Assembly (NCBI GenBank): GCA_030345135.1
Contig: CP128386.1
Coordinates: 4,036,667-4,100,666 of the forward strand
Direction: 5' to 3'
Length of the DNA: 64,000 bases
From: Chitinophagaceae bacterium DXS
GTDB lineage: Bacteria; Bacteroidota; Bacteroidia; Chitinophagales; Chitinophagaceae
The notes under the pieces were generated by a model. It ran no database searches. It saw only the letters and a program-made list of their open reading frames with translations, and had not been told where the DNA came from. Positions 45,872 through 53,756 of this stretch are shown piece by piece. The translations under genes were made by a program, and so were the position numbers. Position 1 is the stretch's first letter, and each line of letters starts with the position of its first letter.

Positions 45872-47269
45872 CTAGACCAGTTGGTATGGCCAACGTTGCG
45901 GTTTACACAACATTGCATTCGCCTCATCATCGTTTTTAAACTTCTCCTGGATCGGATCCCAATAAAGTTTGCGTTTTAACTTCATCGCAGCATGATTGAG
46001 CAAACAAACGGAGCAGGCTCTATGTCCAACTTCAATTGGTGTAATAGGTGTTTGTCTTGTTTGAATACAATCCAGCCAGTTACCATGATGCTCTTTACTT
46101 TCATACAGATGCAATTCATTCTCCCCGATCACTGAAGTAAGTATTTTGGGATCGCTTGCATCAAGTGCTTTCGCATTTTTATCTTTTGCAACAGGATCGT
46201 TTGCTGTTGCGGAATAGTTGCCACGCGTAACAAAGATCCATCCATCGGAACCAACAAATTTTACACCGTTAGGATATTGGTCGCTTGCCAGTACCCGCAC
46301 ACCATTTGCAAACAGGCTTTCCGTTTTAAATGAGCCATGCACATCCCATAAGCTGCCGGCAGGAGGCCACTCGGCAGTTCCGAATATTTCAACCGGACCG
46401 GTAAATTCAGTACCCATTCCCCAATTGGCAATATCAAAGTGATGCGCGCCCCAGCCTGTGATCATACCTGCACCAAATTGCTCAATGCGCAACCAGCCTG
46501 GTCTCGAAAAATCATTCGTGGGATGAACACGTTTTAATGTATAAGGAACATAAGGCGTAGAGCCCAGCCATTTTTCATAATTCAATTCTGACGGTACCGG
46601 CATTGGCTGCTCGACTGTGGCTTGTTTAGGATCATCAATTGGCAAGCCAACATAAATAGTATGCAGTTTACCGATGCGACCATTACGAACCAACTCACAT
46701 GCGCGTTTAAATTGCGGCATCGAACGTTGTTGGCTGCCTATTTGTAGTATGCGTCCTGATTTATGTACTTCATTACTTAAAAAACGTCCTTCAGAAATAG
46801 TGAGTGATGCCGGCTTTTGCATGTACACATCCTTACCCGCACGCACTGCCGCAACAGCAGGTATTACGTGCCAGTGGTCAGGTGTGCTGATCAATACTGC
46901 ATCAATATCTTTATTTGCCAGCAATTCAAGATAGTCGTCATACCTAATAACCCCATTGTATGGCTTTCCCTCCTTCTTTGAATAATAATCATTCACCAGT
47001 TTCTGCGCAGAAGCCAGGCGGTTCTTATCAAGATCACACACGGCAATAATGCGTGCTTTACCGTGCTGCCACGTACCTGGCATATCATGTTCACGGGAAA
47101 TCCTGCCTGTACCTATAGCTCCTATATTGATCCGGTTGCTTGGTGCATATTTACCAAACACACTTGCAGGAACAATTGTGGGAATATTTACAAGTGCAAC
47201 ACCGGCGGCACCTGCAATAGAGTTCTTCAAAAACTTCCTTCTCGATGAATCGTTGGTTTTCTTTTTCAT
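45872..47269 (-). CDS. Gfo/Idh/MocA family oxidoreductase, twin-arginine-type leader
   Basis: 465 residues. The leader MKKKTNDSSRRKFLKNSIAG has a good SRRKFLK twin-arginine motif and a hydrophobic stretch to about 35. The Rossmann loop is INIGAIGTGRISREHD (about 48-63), followed by PDHWHVIPAVAAVRAGKDVY and MQKPASLTISEG, the family catalytic/cofactor motif with Q for the usual E. The C-terminal domain has WGAHHFDIANWGMG and VEVGHRACSVCLLNHAAMKL -like EVGHRACSVCLL. Secretion as a folded, cofactor-loaded enzyme is inferred. It lies between ThuA and the lipoprotein oxidoreductase in one run of minus-strand genes. Confidence 0.93.
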   Translation of the reverse strand: MKKKTNDSSRRKFLKNSIAGAAGVALVNIPTIVPASVFGKYAPSNRINIGAIGTGRISREHDMPGTWQHGKARIIAVCDLDKNRLASAQKLVNDYYSKKEGKPYNGVIRYDDYLELLANKDIDAVLISTPDHWHVIPAVAAVRAGKDVYMQKPASLTISEGRFLSNEVHKSGRILQIGSQQRSMPQFKRACELVRNGRIGKLHTIYVGLPIDDPKQATVEQPMPVPSELNYEKWLGSTPYVPYTLKRVHPTNDFSRPGWLRIEQFGAGMITGWGAHHFDIANWGMGTEFTGPVEIFGTAEWPPAGSLWDVHGSFKTESLFANGVRVLASDQYPNGVKFVGSDGWIFVTRGNYSATANDPVAKDKNAKALDASDPKILTSVIGENELHLYESKEHHGNWLDCIQTRQTPITPIEVGHRACSVCLLNHAAMKLKRKLYWDPIQEKFKNDDEANAMLCKPQRWPYQLV

Positions 47270-47419
47270 AACTATAGGTTTTGAAAAGCTATGAGCTGTC
47301 AGCCATCAGCTTTCAGCTTTTAGTAACTATCTATATATTTAAACATCCGCACATAAAAAGACTCGCTTCATTTGCATAATCGCACATCCGCACATTTGCA
47401 CATCTACACATTTGCACAT

Positions 47420-48265
47420 TTAATATGGCAGCGGATCATCCGGACTCTTAGCCTTCGCTTTTGAATAATCCGGTTTATCGTTGCCACCAGCCACCCACTC
47501 TATTCCACCAAGCAAGTGTTTTTGAAAAACGGGATTTGAATAAGTAGCGCTGTCATGCCCAAGTGTTGTATACCATTGTCTGCCTCCATCAAATTCGTGA
47601 CACCAGACTGAAGGAAAAGTCTGTCCGTAGAAAACAGGTTTGTCCTTATCGTCCACGCTACTCAGATCATGAACTACAAGCACATGCAGATCCGGATTTA
47701 CTTCTTTTACATAATAGCATTCATCATCACACTCCCATATCTGAGGTAAGGATGCTGTTGAAGGATGCGTGTTATCGATGACAATGTCTTTAAACTTCTG
47801 ATGAGCTGCATGACGCAGGAAAGTGGCGCCCAGCAAGCGTTTGAACCATGGCCAGTTGCGTTCTGTTCCCGATGCGGAATGTATTCCGATAAATCCTCCG
47901 CCGGCCTGAACGTATCGCATCAAAGCAACCTTTTGTTCATCTGACGTAAAAACATCATTATTCGTATTATTAAAGATGAGAACATTGTACTTTTTCAAAT
48001 TTTCTTCTGTGAAATCTTCGGGCTTGTCAGATACATCAACAACAAAACCGTTTTCCCTGCCAAGTTGCTGCAAACTCGAAGTTGCCGCTGCAATATTTTG
48101 ATGAACATAGCCCTTGCCATTTTTGGTATATACAAGTACACGTTTGTTCTTCAGACTTGCATTGGAAGATGAGGCCGATCTTTTTGCTGATGTGCACGCA
48201 AATCCGAATGCTACAATTGCGGTAAGCAGACACGTTATACCAAGTAACTTTTTCACAGTACCCAT
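47420..48265 (-). CDS. ThuA domain lipoprotein
   Basis: 281 residues. The lipoprotein signal ends GFAC with Cys24. The ThuA domain is a glutamine-amidotransferase-like fold: VLVYTKNGKGYVHQNIAA, YNVLIFNNTNNDVFTSDEQK, RYVQAGGGFIGIHSASGTER and GQTFPSVWCHEFDGGRQWYT. ThuA takes part in trehalose/disaccharide use by 3-keto-sugar chemistry in Rhizobia, and Bacteroidota ThuA proteins often lie with Gfo/Idh/MocA enzymes. It is the first gene of the minus-strand run and is divergent from lacI. Confidence 0.9.
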   Translation of the reverse strand: MGTVKKLLGITCLLTAIVAFGFACTSAKRSASSSNASLKNKRVLVYTKNGKGYVHQNIAAATSSLQQLGRENGFVVDVSDKPEDFTEENLKKYNVLIFNNTNNDVFTSDEQKVALMRYVQAGGGFIGIHSASGTERNWPWFKRLLGATFLRHAAHQKFKDIVIDNTHPSTASLPQIWECDDECYYVKEVNPDLHVLVVHDLSSVDDKDKPVFYGQTFPSVWCHEFDGGRQWYTTLGHDSATYSNPVFQKHLLGGIEWVAGGNDKPDYSKAKAKSPDDPLPY

Positions 48266-48652
48266 AATAATTTTAAATCCTGTTTAATGTTTTTCTGATT
48301 ATTTGCCGGCAATAAACAATGGCAGGTCTGAACACGCTATAACAATGCAATGTTTTGCATAGCGGTAAACAAAGTTTTTTTCATTATGCGCAAGGTCTAT
48401 CCAATCGTTCCAGGCAAAAGCAATTATTCCGGTTCTTCATTCAAACATAAAAAGAATATCTGTTTAAAACACGTGCTGCTAAAATTGATTAGCAAAGCAA
48501 TTCGCCTCACTCGTTGCCGGGAACGTTTGCGTTGATGTAACCACGGTTTTTTCCCAAAAAAATTTTAAAAATTTTGAATGAATAACCTTGTTTATTAGAT
48601 ATCTATAAATAGATTTATGCTTTAAACCCCTTATAAGCGTTATAATAGTGCA
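48266..48652. promoter_or_regulatory. Divergent control region between thuA and lacI
   Basis: No gene lies in these 387 bases. The proximal part next to lacI is AT-rich with small palindromes (AGATATCT at about 48596-48603 and TCTATAAATAGA). A LacI-type operator is annotated separately at 48517-48532. A TTGCCGGCAA palindrome lies at about 48303-48312. Confidence 0.5.
48517..48532. promoter_or_regulatory. Candidate LacI-family operator
   Basis: Read on the minus strand the site is ACGCAAACGTTCCCGG, matching the LacI/PurR-type palindrome ACGCAAACGTTTGCGT at 13 of 16 positions: one half-site is complete and the other is degraded. Position between divergent thuA and lacI fits control by the neighbouring LacI protein. 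Confidence 0.5.
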
Positions 48653-49684
48653 ATGGATAATTCGCAACGTATAGTCACAATTAAAGATATCGCTCAAGAG
48701 TTGAAACTCTCTGTGAGCACGGTTTCCCGTGCGTTAAGAGATAGTGCTGAGATAAAGCTTGAGACAAAGATGCTGGTAAAGGAAGTAGCAGCAAGACTGC
48801 ACTACACTCCCAACCCCATTGCATTGTCACTGAAAGAAAAAAGAAGCAAGATTATCGGCGTCATCGTTCCTGAAATTGCCAATAACTTTTCATCCAACAC
48901 TATTGCAGGCATTGAAGACATCGCTTATAAAAAAGGTTATCATGTACTTATCTTTCAAAGTCATGAAAAATATGAGCGTGAAAAGGAAAATGTTCAGCTC
49001 CTTGTTTCCAGGCGCATTGATGGCCTGATCATTTCGCTTGCGAACGAAACACAGTGCTATGATCATCTTACTGATACAATAGATAAGAACATTCCGCTCG
49101 TGATGTTTGATCGTGTGTGTCATTCAATCAACGCACATAAGGTAATTACCAATGATTACTTTGGCGCATACAACGGCGTTGAACACCTGATACAACAAGG
49201 ATATCACAACATTGCACTGATAACGCTACCGCTCAACCTTTCCATCACACAGAACAGGTTAAACGGTTATAAAGACGCAATGAAAAAATACAATCTTCCG
49301 GTTCGTGATGAATGGATCATTCATAGCCCAATCGACGTTGTGTGCAGTGAAATGACGATCAGAAGGATCCTTGAATCGGATAACAGACCGGACGCTATTT
49401 TTATTTCTGCAGAAAGATTGAATATCATCTGTATTAAAGTGATAAAAGAAATGGGGTTGCGTATTCCTGAGGACATTGCTATTGCCGGCTTCTCCGATAA
49501 TCCCATCACGCCTTATCTTGCTCCCGCACTCACTTCTGTTAAGCAACCTACATTTAACGTTGGACAGAAAGCAGCCGAACTTATTATTGAATTGATTGAA
49601 AACAATAACACTACAACACAATACCGCACCATTCAGTTAGATACTGCGTTAGATATACAGGCCTCTTCAAGAAGAAGACAGTAA
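48653..49684 (+). CDS. LacI family transcriptional regulator
   Basis: 343 residues. The N-terminal helix-turn-helix TIKDIAQELKLSVSTVSRAL (about 9-28) and hinge region (NPIALSLKEKRSKIIGVIVP) are followed by a periplasmic-binding-protein-like effector domain with FSSNTIAGIEDIAYKKGYHV and IAIAGFSDNPITPYLAPALT SV near the end. It should repress the sugar locus and release DNA on binding a sugar or sugar acid. It faces thuA divergently; its stop codon is directly followed by a tandem repeat array. Confidence 0.95.
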   Translation: MDNSQRIVTIKDIAQELKLSVSTVSRALRDSAEIKLETKMLVKEVAARLHYTPNPIALSLKEKRSKIIGVIVPEIANNFSSNTIAGIEDIAYKKGYHVLIFQSHEKYEREKENVQLLVSRRIDGLIISLANETQCYDHLTDTIDKNIPLVMFDRVCHSINAHKVITNDYFGAYNGVEHLIQQGYHNIALITLPLNLSITQNRLNGYKDAMKKYNLPVRDEWIIHSPIDVVCSEMTIRRILESDNRPDAIFISAERLNIICIKVIKEMGLRIPEDIAIAGFSDNPITPYLAPALTSVKQPTFNVGQKAAELIIELIENNNTTTQYRTIQLDTALDIQASSRRRQ

Positions 49685-50275
49685 GACCGTAAGATCGTAA
49701 GACAGTAAGATGGTAAGAAGATGTGCTGTCTATGTTTAGTTGTTATCTCGCACCTGAGAAAGATCAGAGATCAAAAAAACAGACATCAGAGATATAAGAC
49801 CGTAAGACGCGTAAGATCGTAAGACAGTAAGAAGGTAAGAAGATGTGCTGTCTATGTTTAGTTGTTATCTCGCACCTGAGATAGATCAGAGATCAAAAGA
49901 TCAGACATCAGTGATATAAGACCGTAAGACAGTAAGATCGTAAGACAGTAAGAAGGTAAGAAGATGTGCTGTCGATGTTTAGTTGTTATCTCGCACCTGA
50001 GATAGATCAGAGATGAAAAAATCAGACATCAGAGATATAAGACCATAAGACGCGTAAGATCGTAAGACAGTCAGAAGAAGTGCTGTCTATGAATTATTGG
50101 GATTTTGCGCCTGAACAAATCAGAGATCAAAAAATCAGACATCAGAGATATAAGACCGTAAGACGCGTAAGATCGTAAGACAGTAAGAAGAAGTGCTGTC
50201 TATGAATTATTAGGATTTTGCGCCTGAACAAATCAGAGATCAAAAAATCAGCGATCAGCGATATACCAAAACGCT
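49685..50275. repeat. Tandem array, five copies of a 113-122-bp unit
   Basis: The marker CTGTCTATG recurs at 49726, 49848, 49969 (as CTGTCGATG), 50083 and 50196, giving periods of 122, 121, 114 and 113. Each unit has a run of TAAGACCGTAAGATCGTAAG words, GTGCTGTCTATG and AGATCAGAGATCAAAAAATC. It is the reverse complement of the array at 30123-30594. The gap between lacI and uxuA holds nothing else except the promoter just before uxuA. Confidence 0.9.
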
Positions 50276-50276
50276 T

Positions 50277-50284
50277 TATATTTG
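50277..50284 (+). promoter_or_regulatory. Candidate -7 element for uxuA
   Basis: TATATTTG fits TAnnTTTG and lies 37 bases before the uxuA start; no TTTG is found at -33, so it is only a partial match. Confidence 0.35.
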
Positions 50285-50321
50285 ACGACAACATTTTAAA
50301 CACCTCTCAAATTGATTGCTT

Positions 50322-51485
50322 ATGTTCATGGAACAGACCATGCGTTGGTATGGCCCTAATGATCCGGTTAGCTTATCAGATATTCGCCAGGCAGGTTGCA
50401 CAGGCGTTGTTACTGCGCTTCATCATATTGCTGTTGGTGACATATGGCCGGTTGATGAAATAAATAAAAGAAGACAACAGGTAGAAGATGCAGGAATGAC
50501 CTGGACGGTTATTGAAAGTCTGCCTGTACATGAAGACATCAAAAAACACACTGGCAACTATCTTCAATATATAGAGAACTACAAGCAGAGTCTTCGCAAT
50601 GTTGCCGCATGTGGATTGAAAGTTGTTACCTATAACTTTATGCCGATCCTTGACTGGATGCGTACAGATATTTCCTATGAAATGGCCGATGGCAGCAAGG
50701 CATTGTATTTTGAAAAAGCTGCTTTCATTGCTTTTGATCTTTTTATTTTAAAGAGACCAGGCGCTGAAAAAGATTATACTGAAGATGAGATCAGTAAAGC
50801 CAAAGCAAGATTGGAAAGCATGACTGCAGAACAAAAAGATGTTTTGTACACCAATGCATTACTTGGCTTACCAGGAAGTGAAGAGCGTTTTACTGAAGAG
50901 CAAATTTTGAATGCATTAAATACTTATAAAGGCATTGATGCGCAAAAATTAAAACAGCATTTGTTTTTCTTTCTGCAGCAGGTTGTTCCCATAGCGGAAG
51001 AAGTGGGATTGAAAATGGCGATCCATCCTGATGATCCTCCATATCCGATATTGAGCTTACCCCGTATTGTAAGTACAGAGCAAGATGCTGTTGAATTGCT
51101 GAACAGCATTCAATCTCCTGCAAACGGTTTGTGCTTTTGTACGGGATCTTACGGTGTAAGAGCGGATAATGATCTTGTTGGAATGGTTCAACGCCTGGGC
51201 GATCATATTCATTTCCTGCACTTACGCAGCACAAGACGTGATGCTGAGGGCAATTTTTATGAAGCGGACCACCTGGATGGTGATGTTGATATGTATGCAG
51301 TAGTGAAAGAAATTGTGTTATTGATGAAACGCAGAAATGTTGCAATTCCTATGCGCCCCGATCATGGGCATCAAATGTTGGATGATCTGAAAAAGAAAAC
51401 CTATCCCGGTTATTCTGCAATTGGAAGATTGAGAGGTTTGGCGGAGTTGAGAGGTTTGGAGCTGGGGATAGCGAGAAGCCTCTAA
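50322..51485 (+). CDS. uxuA: Mannonate dehydratase
   Basis: 387 residues from the ATG at 50322 (ATG at 50328 and an upstream TTG are alternatives). UxuA dehydrates D-mannonate to 2-keto-3-deoxygluconate. Family features: [93 protein letters not shown] and [13 protein letters not shown], which contain the metal-binding His, Cys and Asp residues. The gene sits between two repeat arrays and downstream of lacI, consistent with uronic-acid use. KDG kinase, KDPG aldolase and UxaC are not in the window. Confidence 0.96.
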   Translation: MFMEQTMRWYGPNDPVSLSDIRQAGCTGVVTALHHIAVGDIWPVDEINKRRQQVEDAGMTWTVIESLPVHEDIKKHTGNYLQYIENYKQSLRNVAACGLKVVTYNFMPILDWMRTDISYEMADGSKALYFEKAAFIAFDLFILKRPGAEKDYTEDEISKAKARLESMTAEQKDVLYTNALLGLPGSEERFTEEQILNALNTYKGIDAQKLKQHLFFFLQQVVPIAEEVGLKMAIHPDDPPYPILSLPRIVSTEQDAVELLNSIQSPANGLCFCTGSYGVRADNDLVGMVQRLGDHIHFLHLRSTRRDAEGNFYEADHLDGDVDMYAVVKEIVLLMKRRNVAIPMRPDHGHQMLDDLKKKTYPGYSAIGRLRGLAELRGLELGIARSL

Positions 51486-51625
51486 GAAGACATGTAAGAC
51501 AGTAAGATCGTAAGATAGTAAGATAGTAAGATGGGCTGTTCAGTTTTGAATATCCCCTTTCTATTTAGCATCGATTCGTTCGGTGAACAGTAAAAAAATA
51601 GATCTGGAGAAAGATAGCGCTTCGG

Positions 51626-51669
51626 CAAAAAACGTGTCCTACACTTGCAAGTGTAGGACACGTTTTTTG
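51626..51669. terminator. Perfect 44-bp palindrome, copy 1
   Basis: Self-complementary around 51647/51648 (centre CACTTGCAAGTG), with an A-run on one side and a T-run on the other. It would act as a terminator in either direction; uxuA ends 140 bases upstream. Confidence 0.75.
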
Positions 51670-51872
51670 TAAATCCAGTTAATCCCCTAATCCCAAAAAT
51701 CCCGGTCAAGATAATGCCACCCCTTCGGGATTAGTAGAAGACACGTAAGACAGTAAGATCGTAAGATCGTAAGATGGGCTGTTCAGTTTTTGAATAGCCT
51801 ATTTCTATAAAGCATCGATTCATTCGGTGAAAAGTAAAAAAAATACATCTAGAGAGATCGGGCTTTGCAGCA

Positions 51873-51912
51873 AAAAACATGTCCTACACTTGCAAGTGTA
51901 GGACATGTTTTT
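51873..51912. terminator. Perfect 40-bp palindrome, copy 2
   Basis: Centre 51892/51893. It differs from copies 1 and 3 by one substitution on each arm (ACGTGTCC/GGACACGT becomes ACATGTCC/GGACATGT), keeping the pairing. Confidence 0.75.
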
Positions 51913-52166
51913 GCAAATCCTGTCAATCCTCCAATCCCAAAAATCCCGGTCCAGATAATGCCACCCCTTCGGGGTTATTTTCGCCAAACTATATGATTAT
52001 GCTATAATAATTTCATCCCTTCCGGATTTGTAGAAGACACGTAAGACTGTAAGACAGTAAGAGCGTAAGATGGGCTGTTCAGTTTTTGAATAGCCTATTT
52101 CTTTTTAGCATCGATTCATTCGGTGAACAGTAAAAAAATAGATCTGGAGAAAGATTGGGCTTTGCA

Positions 52167-52212
52167 GCAAAAAACGTGTCCTACACTTGCAAGTGTAGGA
52201 CACGTTTTTTGC
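52167..52212. terminator. Perfect 46-bp palindrome, copy 3
   Basis: Centre 52189/52190, the longest of the three, ending GC on both sides. It lies 59 bases beyond the stop of the convergent oxidoreductase gene and could end its transcript too. Confidence 0.75.
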
Positions 52213-52270
52213 AAATCCAGTTAATCCCCTAATCCCAAAAATCCCGGTCAAGACAATCCTAATCCAAATC

Positions 52271-53581
52271 CTAATCTAGGGACCACGGCTTCCTGATATT
52301 TGCCTTCGCCAATCTGTTTGCTTCCTTATCGTGCCTGAATTTTTCTTTTTCCGGGTTCCATTCCAGCGGGCGGTTTAACCAGTAGGCTATGTTTGCTATG
52401 CAACACAAACTGCTGGTGCGGTGACCAGTTTCTGCATTGCAAATAGGTTGAGTGCCGTTCTTAATCGCATTTAACCAGTCAGAATAGTGATCATCACTCT
52501 TATACAAATGAATTTCATTTGGCTGGATAGTCGCGGTCACAATATTTGCAGGATCGGATGTTAAATATTCACGGCTGATATCAAGCGTTCCTTTTGAGCC
52601 AATAAATCGTACACCAAAACCTCGTCCAAAGTCCATGTGCTTCATCACTACGCCATTTTTATACACCATGGTAAGGTGCTGATGGTCCTTACCGTCAGGA
52701 GGATAAAAATGAACCGGACCGGATTCATCCATGCCCAGGCCCCATTGTGCAATATCAAACATGTGTGCACCCCAGTCGCTCAAAATGCCACCACCAAATT
52801 CTTTGTATTTTCTCCAGTTAGGAAAGATGTCTAACTCTACAGGCGGAGCATAATCCGCATTAAAAGGCACCAGTGGCGCAGGACCGCTCCACATGTCCCA
52901 GTTAAGCACTGATGGCACTTGCTGTTGCGGCAGCGTTGCAGGCACAGCAGCCACACCAACATTCACTTGCACTTCCTTAACATCACCGATGTAACCATTG
53001 CGAACAAGCTCGCAGGCATGGTGGAAAGTCTCGCGGGAACGCTGCATACTTCCCGTTTGGAGTATAACATTATTCTTTTTTGTTGCATTTACCATTGCCC
53101 GGCCCTCTTCAACTGAATGTGCCAGTGGCTTTTCGCAATACACATGCTTTTTTTTATTCGCAGCCATTACGGTCATTACAGCGTGCCAATGATCCGGAGT
53201 GGCAATAACCACCGCGTCAATATCCTTTCTATCTAATAATTCACGAAAATCTTTATAGCCGGTAATGCCTTTATAATCCATTTTGTCTTTGACCTCAGCA
53301 TATAACTTTTTCGTATTTGATTCGAACAGATCCAGTTTTTGCTGATCTACATCGGCAGCGGCGACCACCTGTGCGCGGGTGGCAAAGTTGCGAACCAATC
53401 CTCTCCCCTGTTTTCCTGTGCCGATAAATCCCAGGTTTATCTGGTCACTTGGAGCAACATAATTTTTTCCTCCCATAACATGGCGGGGAATAATGGTAAT
53501 AGCAACAGCGGCCTGTACAGTATTTATCAAAAACTTGCGTCTTCCGGCGGAGTAGTTGGGCCGGGGTATTTGTTTTTTCAT
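52271..53581 (-). CDS. Gfo/Idh/MocA family oxidoreductase, twin-arginine-type leader
   Basis: 436 residues. The leader contains GRRKFLINTVQAAVAITII, a twin-arginine-like motif with hydrophobic core. The Rossmann loop is INLGFIGTGKQGRGLVRNFA (about 48-67), with PDHWHAVMTVMAANKKKHVY and CEKPLAHSVEEGRAMV (EKP motif). The C-terminal domain has LSDWGAHMFDIAQWGLGMDE. It closely parallels the protein at 45872-47269, and the two may act on related substrates. It ends just before the palindrome array and is divergent from lysS. Confidence 0.93.
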   Translation of the reverse strand: MKKQIPRPNYSAGRRKFLINTVQAAVAITIIPRHVMGGKNYVAPSDQINLGFIGTGKQGRGLVRNFATRAQVVAAADVDQQKLDLFESNTKKLYAEVKDKMDYKGITGYKDFRELLDRKDIDAVVIATPDHWHAVMTVMAANKKKHVYCEKPLAHSVEEGRAMVNATKKNNVILQTGSMQRSRETFHHACELVRNGYIGDVKEVQVNVGVAAVPATLPQQQVPSVLNWDMWSGPAPLVPFNADYAPPVELDIFPNWRKYKEFGGGILSDWGAHMFDIAQWGLGMDESGPVHFYPPDGKDHQHLTMVYKNGVVMKHMDFGRGFGVRFIGSKGTLDISREYLTSDPANIVTATIQPNEIHLYKSDDHYSDWLNAIKNGTQPICNAETGHRTSSLCCIANIAYWLNRPLEWNPEKEKFRHDKEANRLAKANIRKPWSLD

Positions 53582-53667
53582 GTGGAATCGTTAAGCGTTC
53601 TTTCAAATATACTTAATCCACTCTATGATTGTTAAGCCAGATCACTTAAAAAAATTATACATATATA

Positions 53668-53702
53668 GCTGTAAGTAAGACTTACAGCCCCTTCTATATT
53701 TG
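53668..53702 (+). promoter_or_regulatory. Inverted repeat and -7 element before lysS
   Basis: GCTGTAAG (53668-53675) and CTTACAGC (53681-53688) are perfect inverted repeats with a 5-base spacer. Six bases further, TATATTTG at 53695-53702 fits TAnnTTTG. The inverted repeat occupies the place where a -33 element would be, so it could be a binding site. The leader to the start at 53757 is about 48 bases. Confidence 0.45.
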
Positions 53703-53756
53703 CATTTACTCGCAAGCCCACATTCATTATCTTTGCCAACCTTTTATTTTTTTAAT

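Larger units (their letters stand above)
51488..52270. repeat. Three-copy tandem repeat with covarying palindromes
   Basis: Units are marked by ATGGGCTGTTCAGTTTT at 51531, 51774 and 52070 (periods 243 and 296). Each starts with GTAAGACAGTAAGATCGTAA words and contains TTAGCATCGATTCRTTCGGT (or a close variant), one long palindrome (annotated separately) and AATCCCAAAAATCCCGGTC. The second unit has an extra ~55 bases of the TTTCATCCCTTCGGGATT family. No gene is in the gap. Confidence 0.9.

Noticed and set aside
49685-50275. CRISPR array
   Set aside because: Unit length is 113-122 bases and the whole unit is conserved; there are no variable spacers of 30-40 bases and no cas genes.
50218-50463. 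81-residue frame overlapping the uxuA start
   Set aside because: It begins in the repeat array and overlaps uxuA in another frame; it has no independent support.
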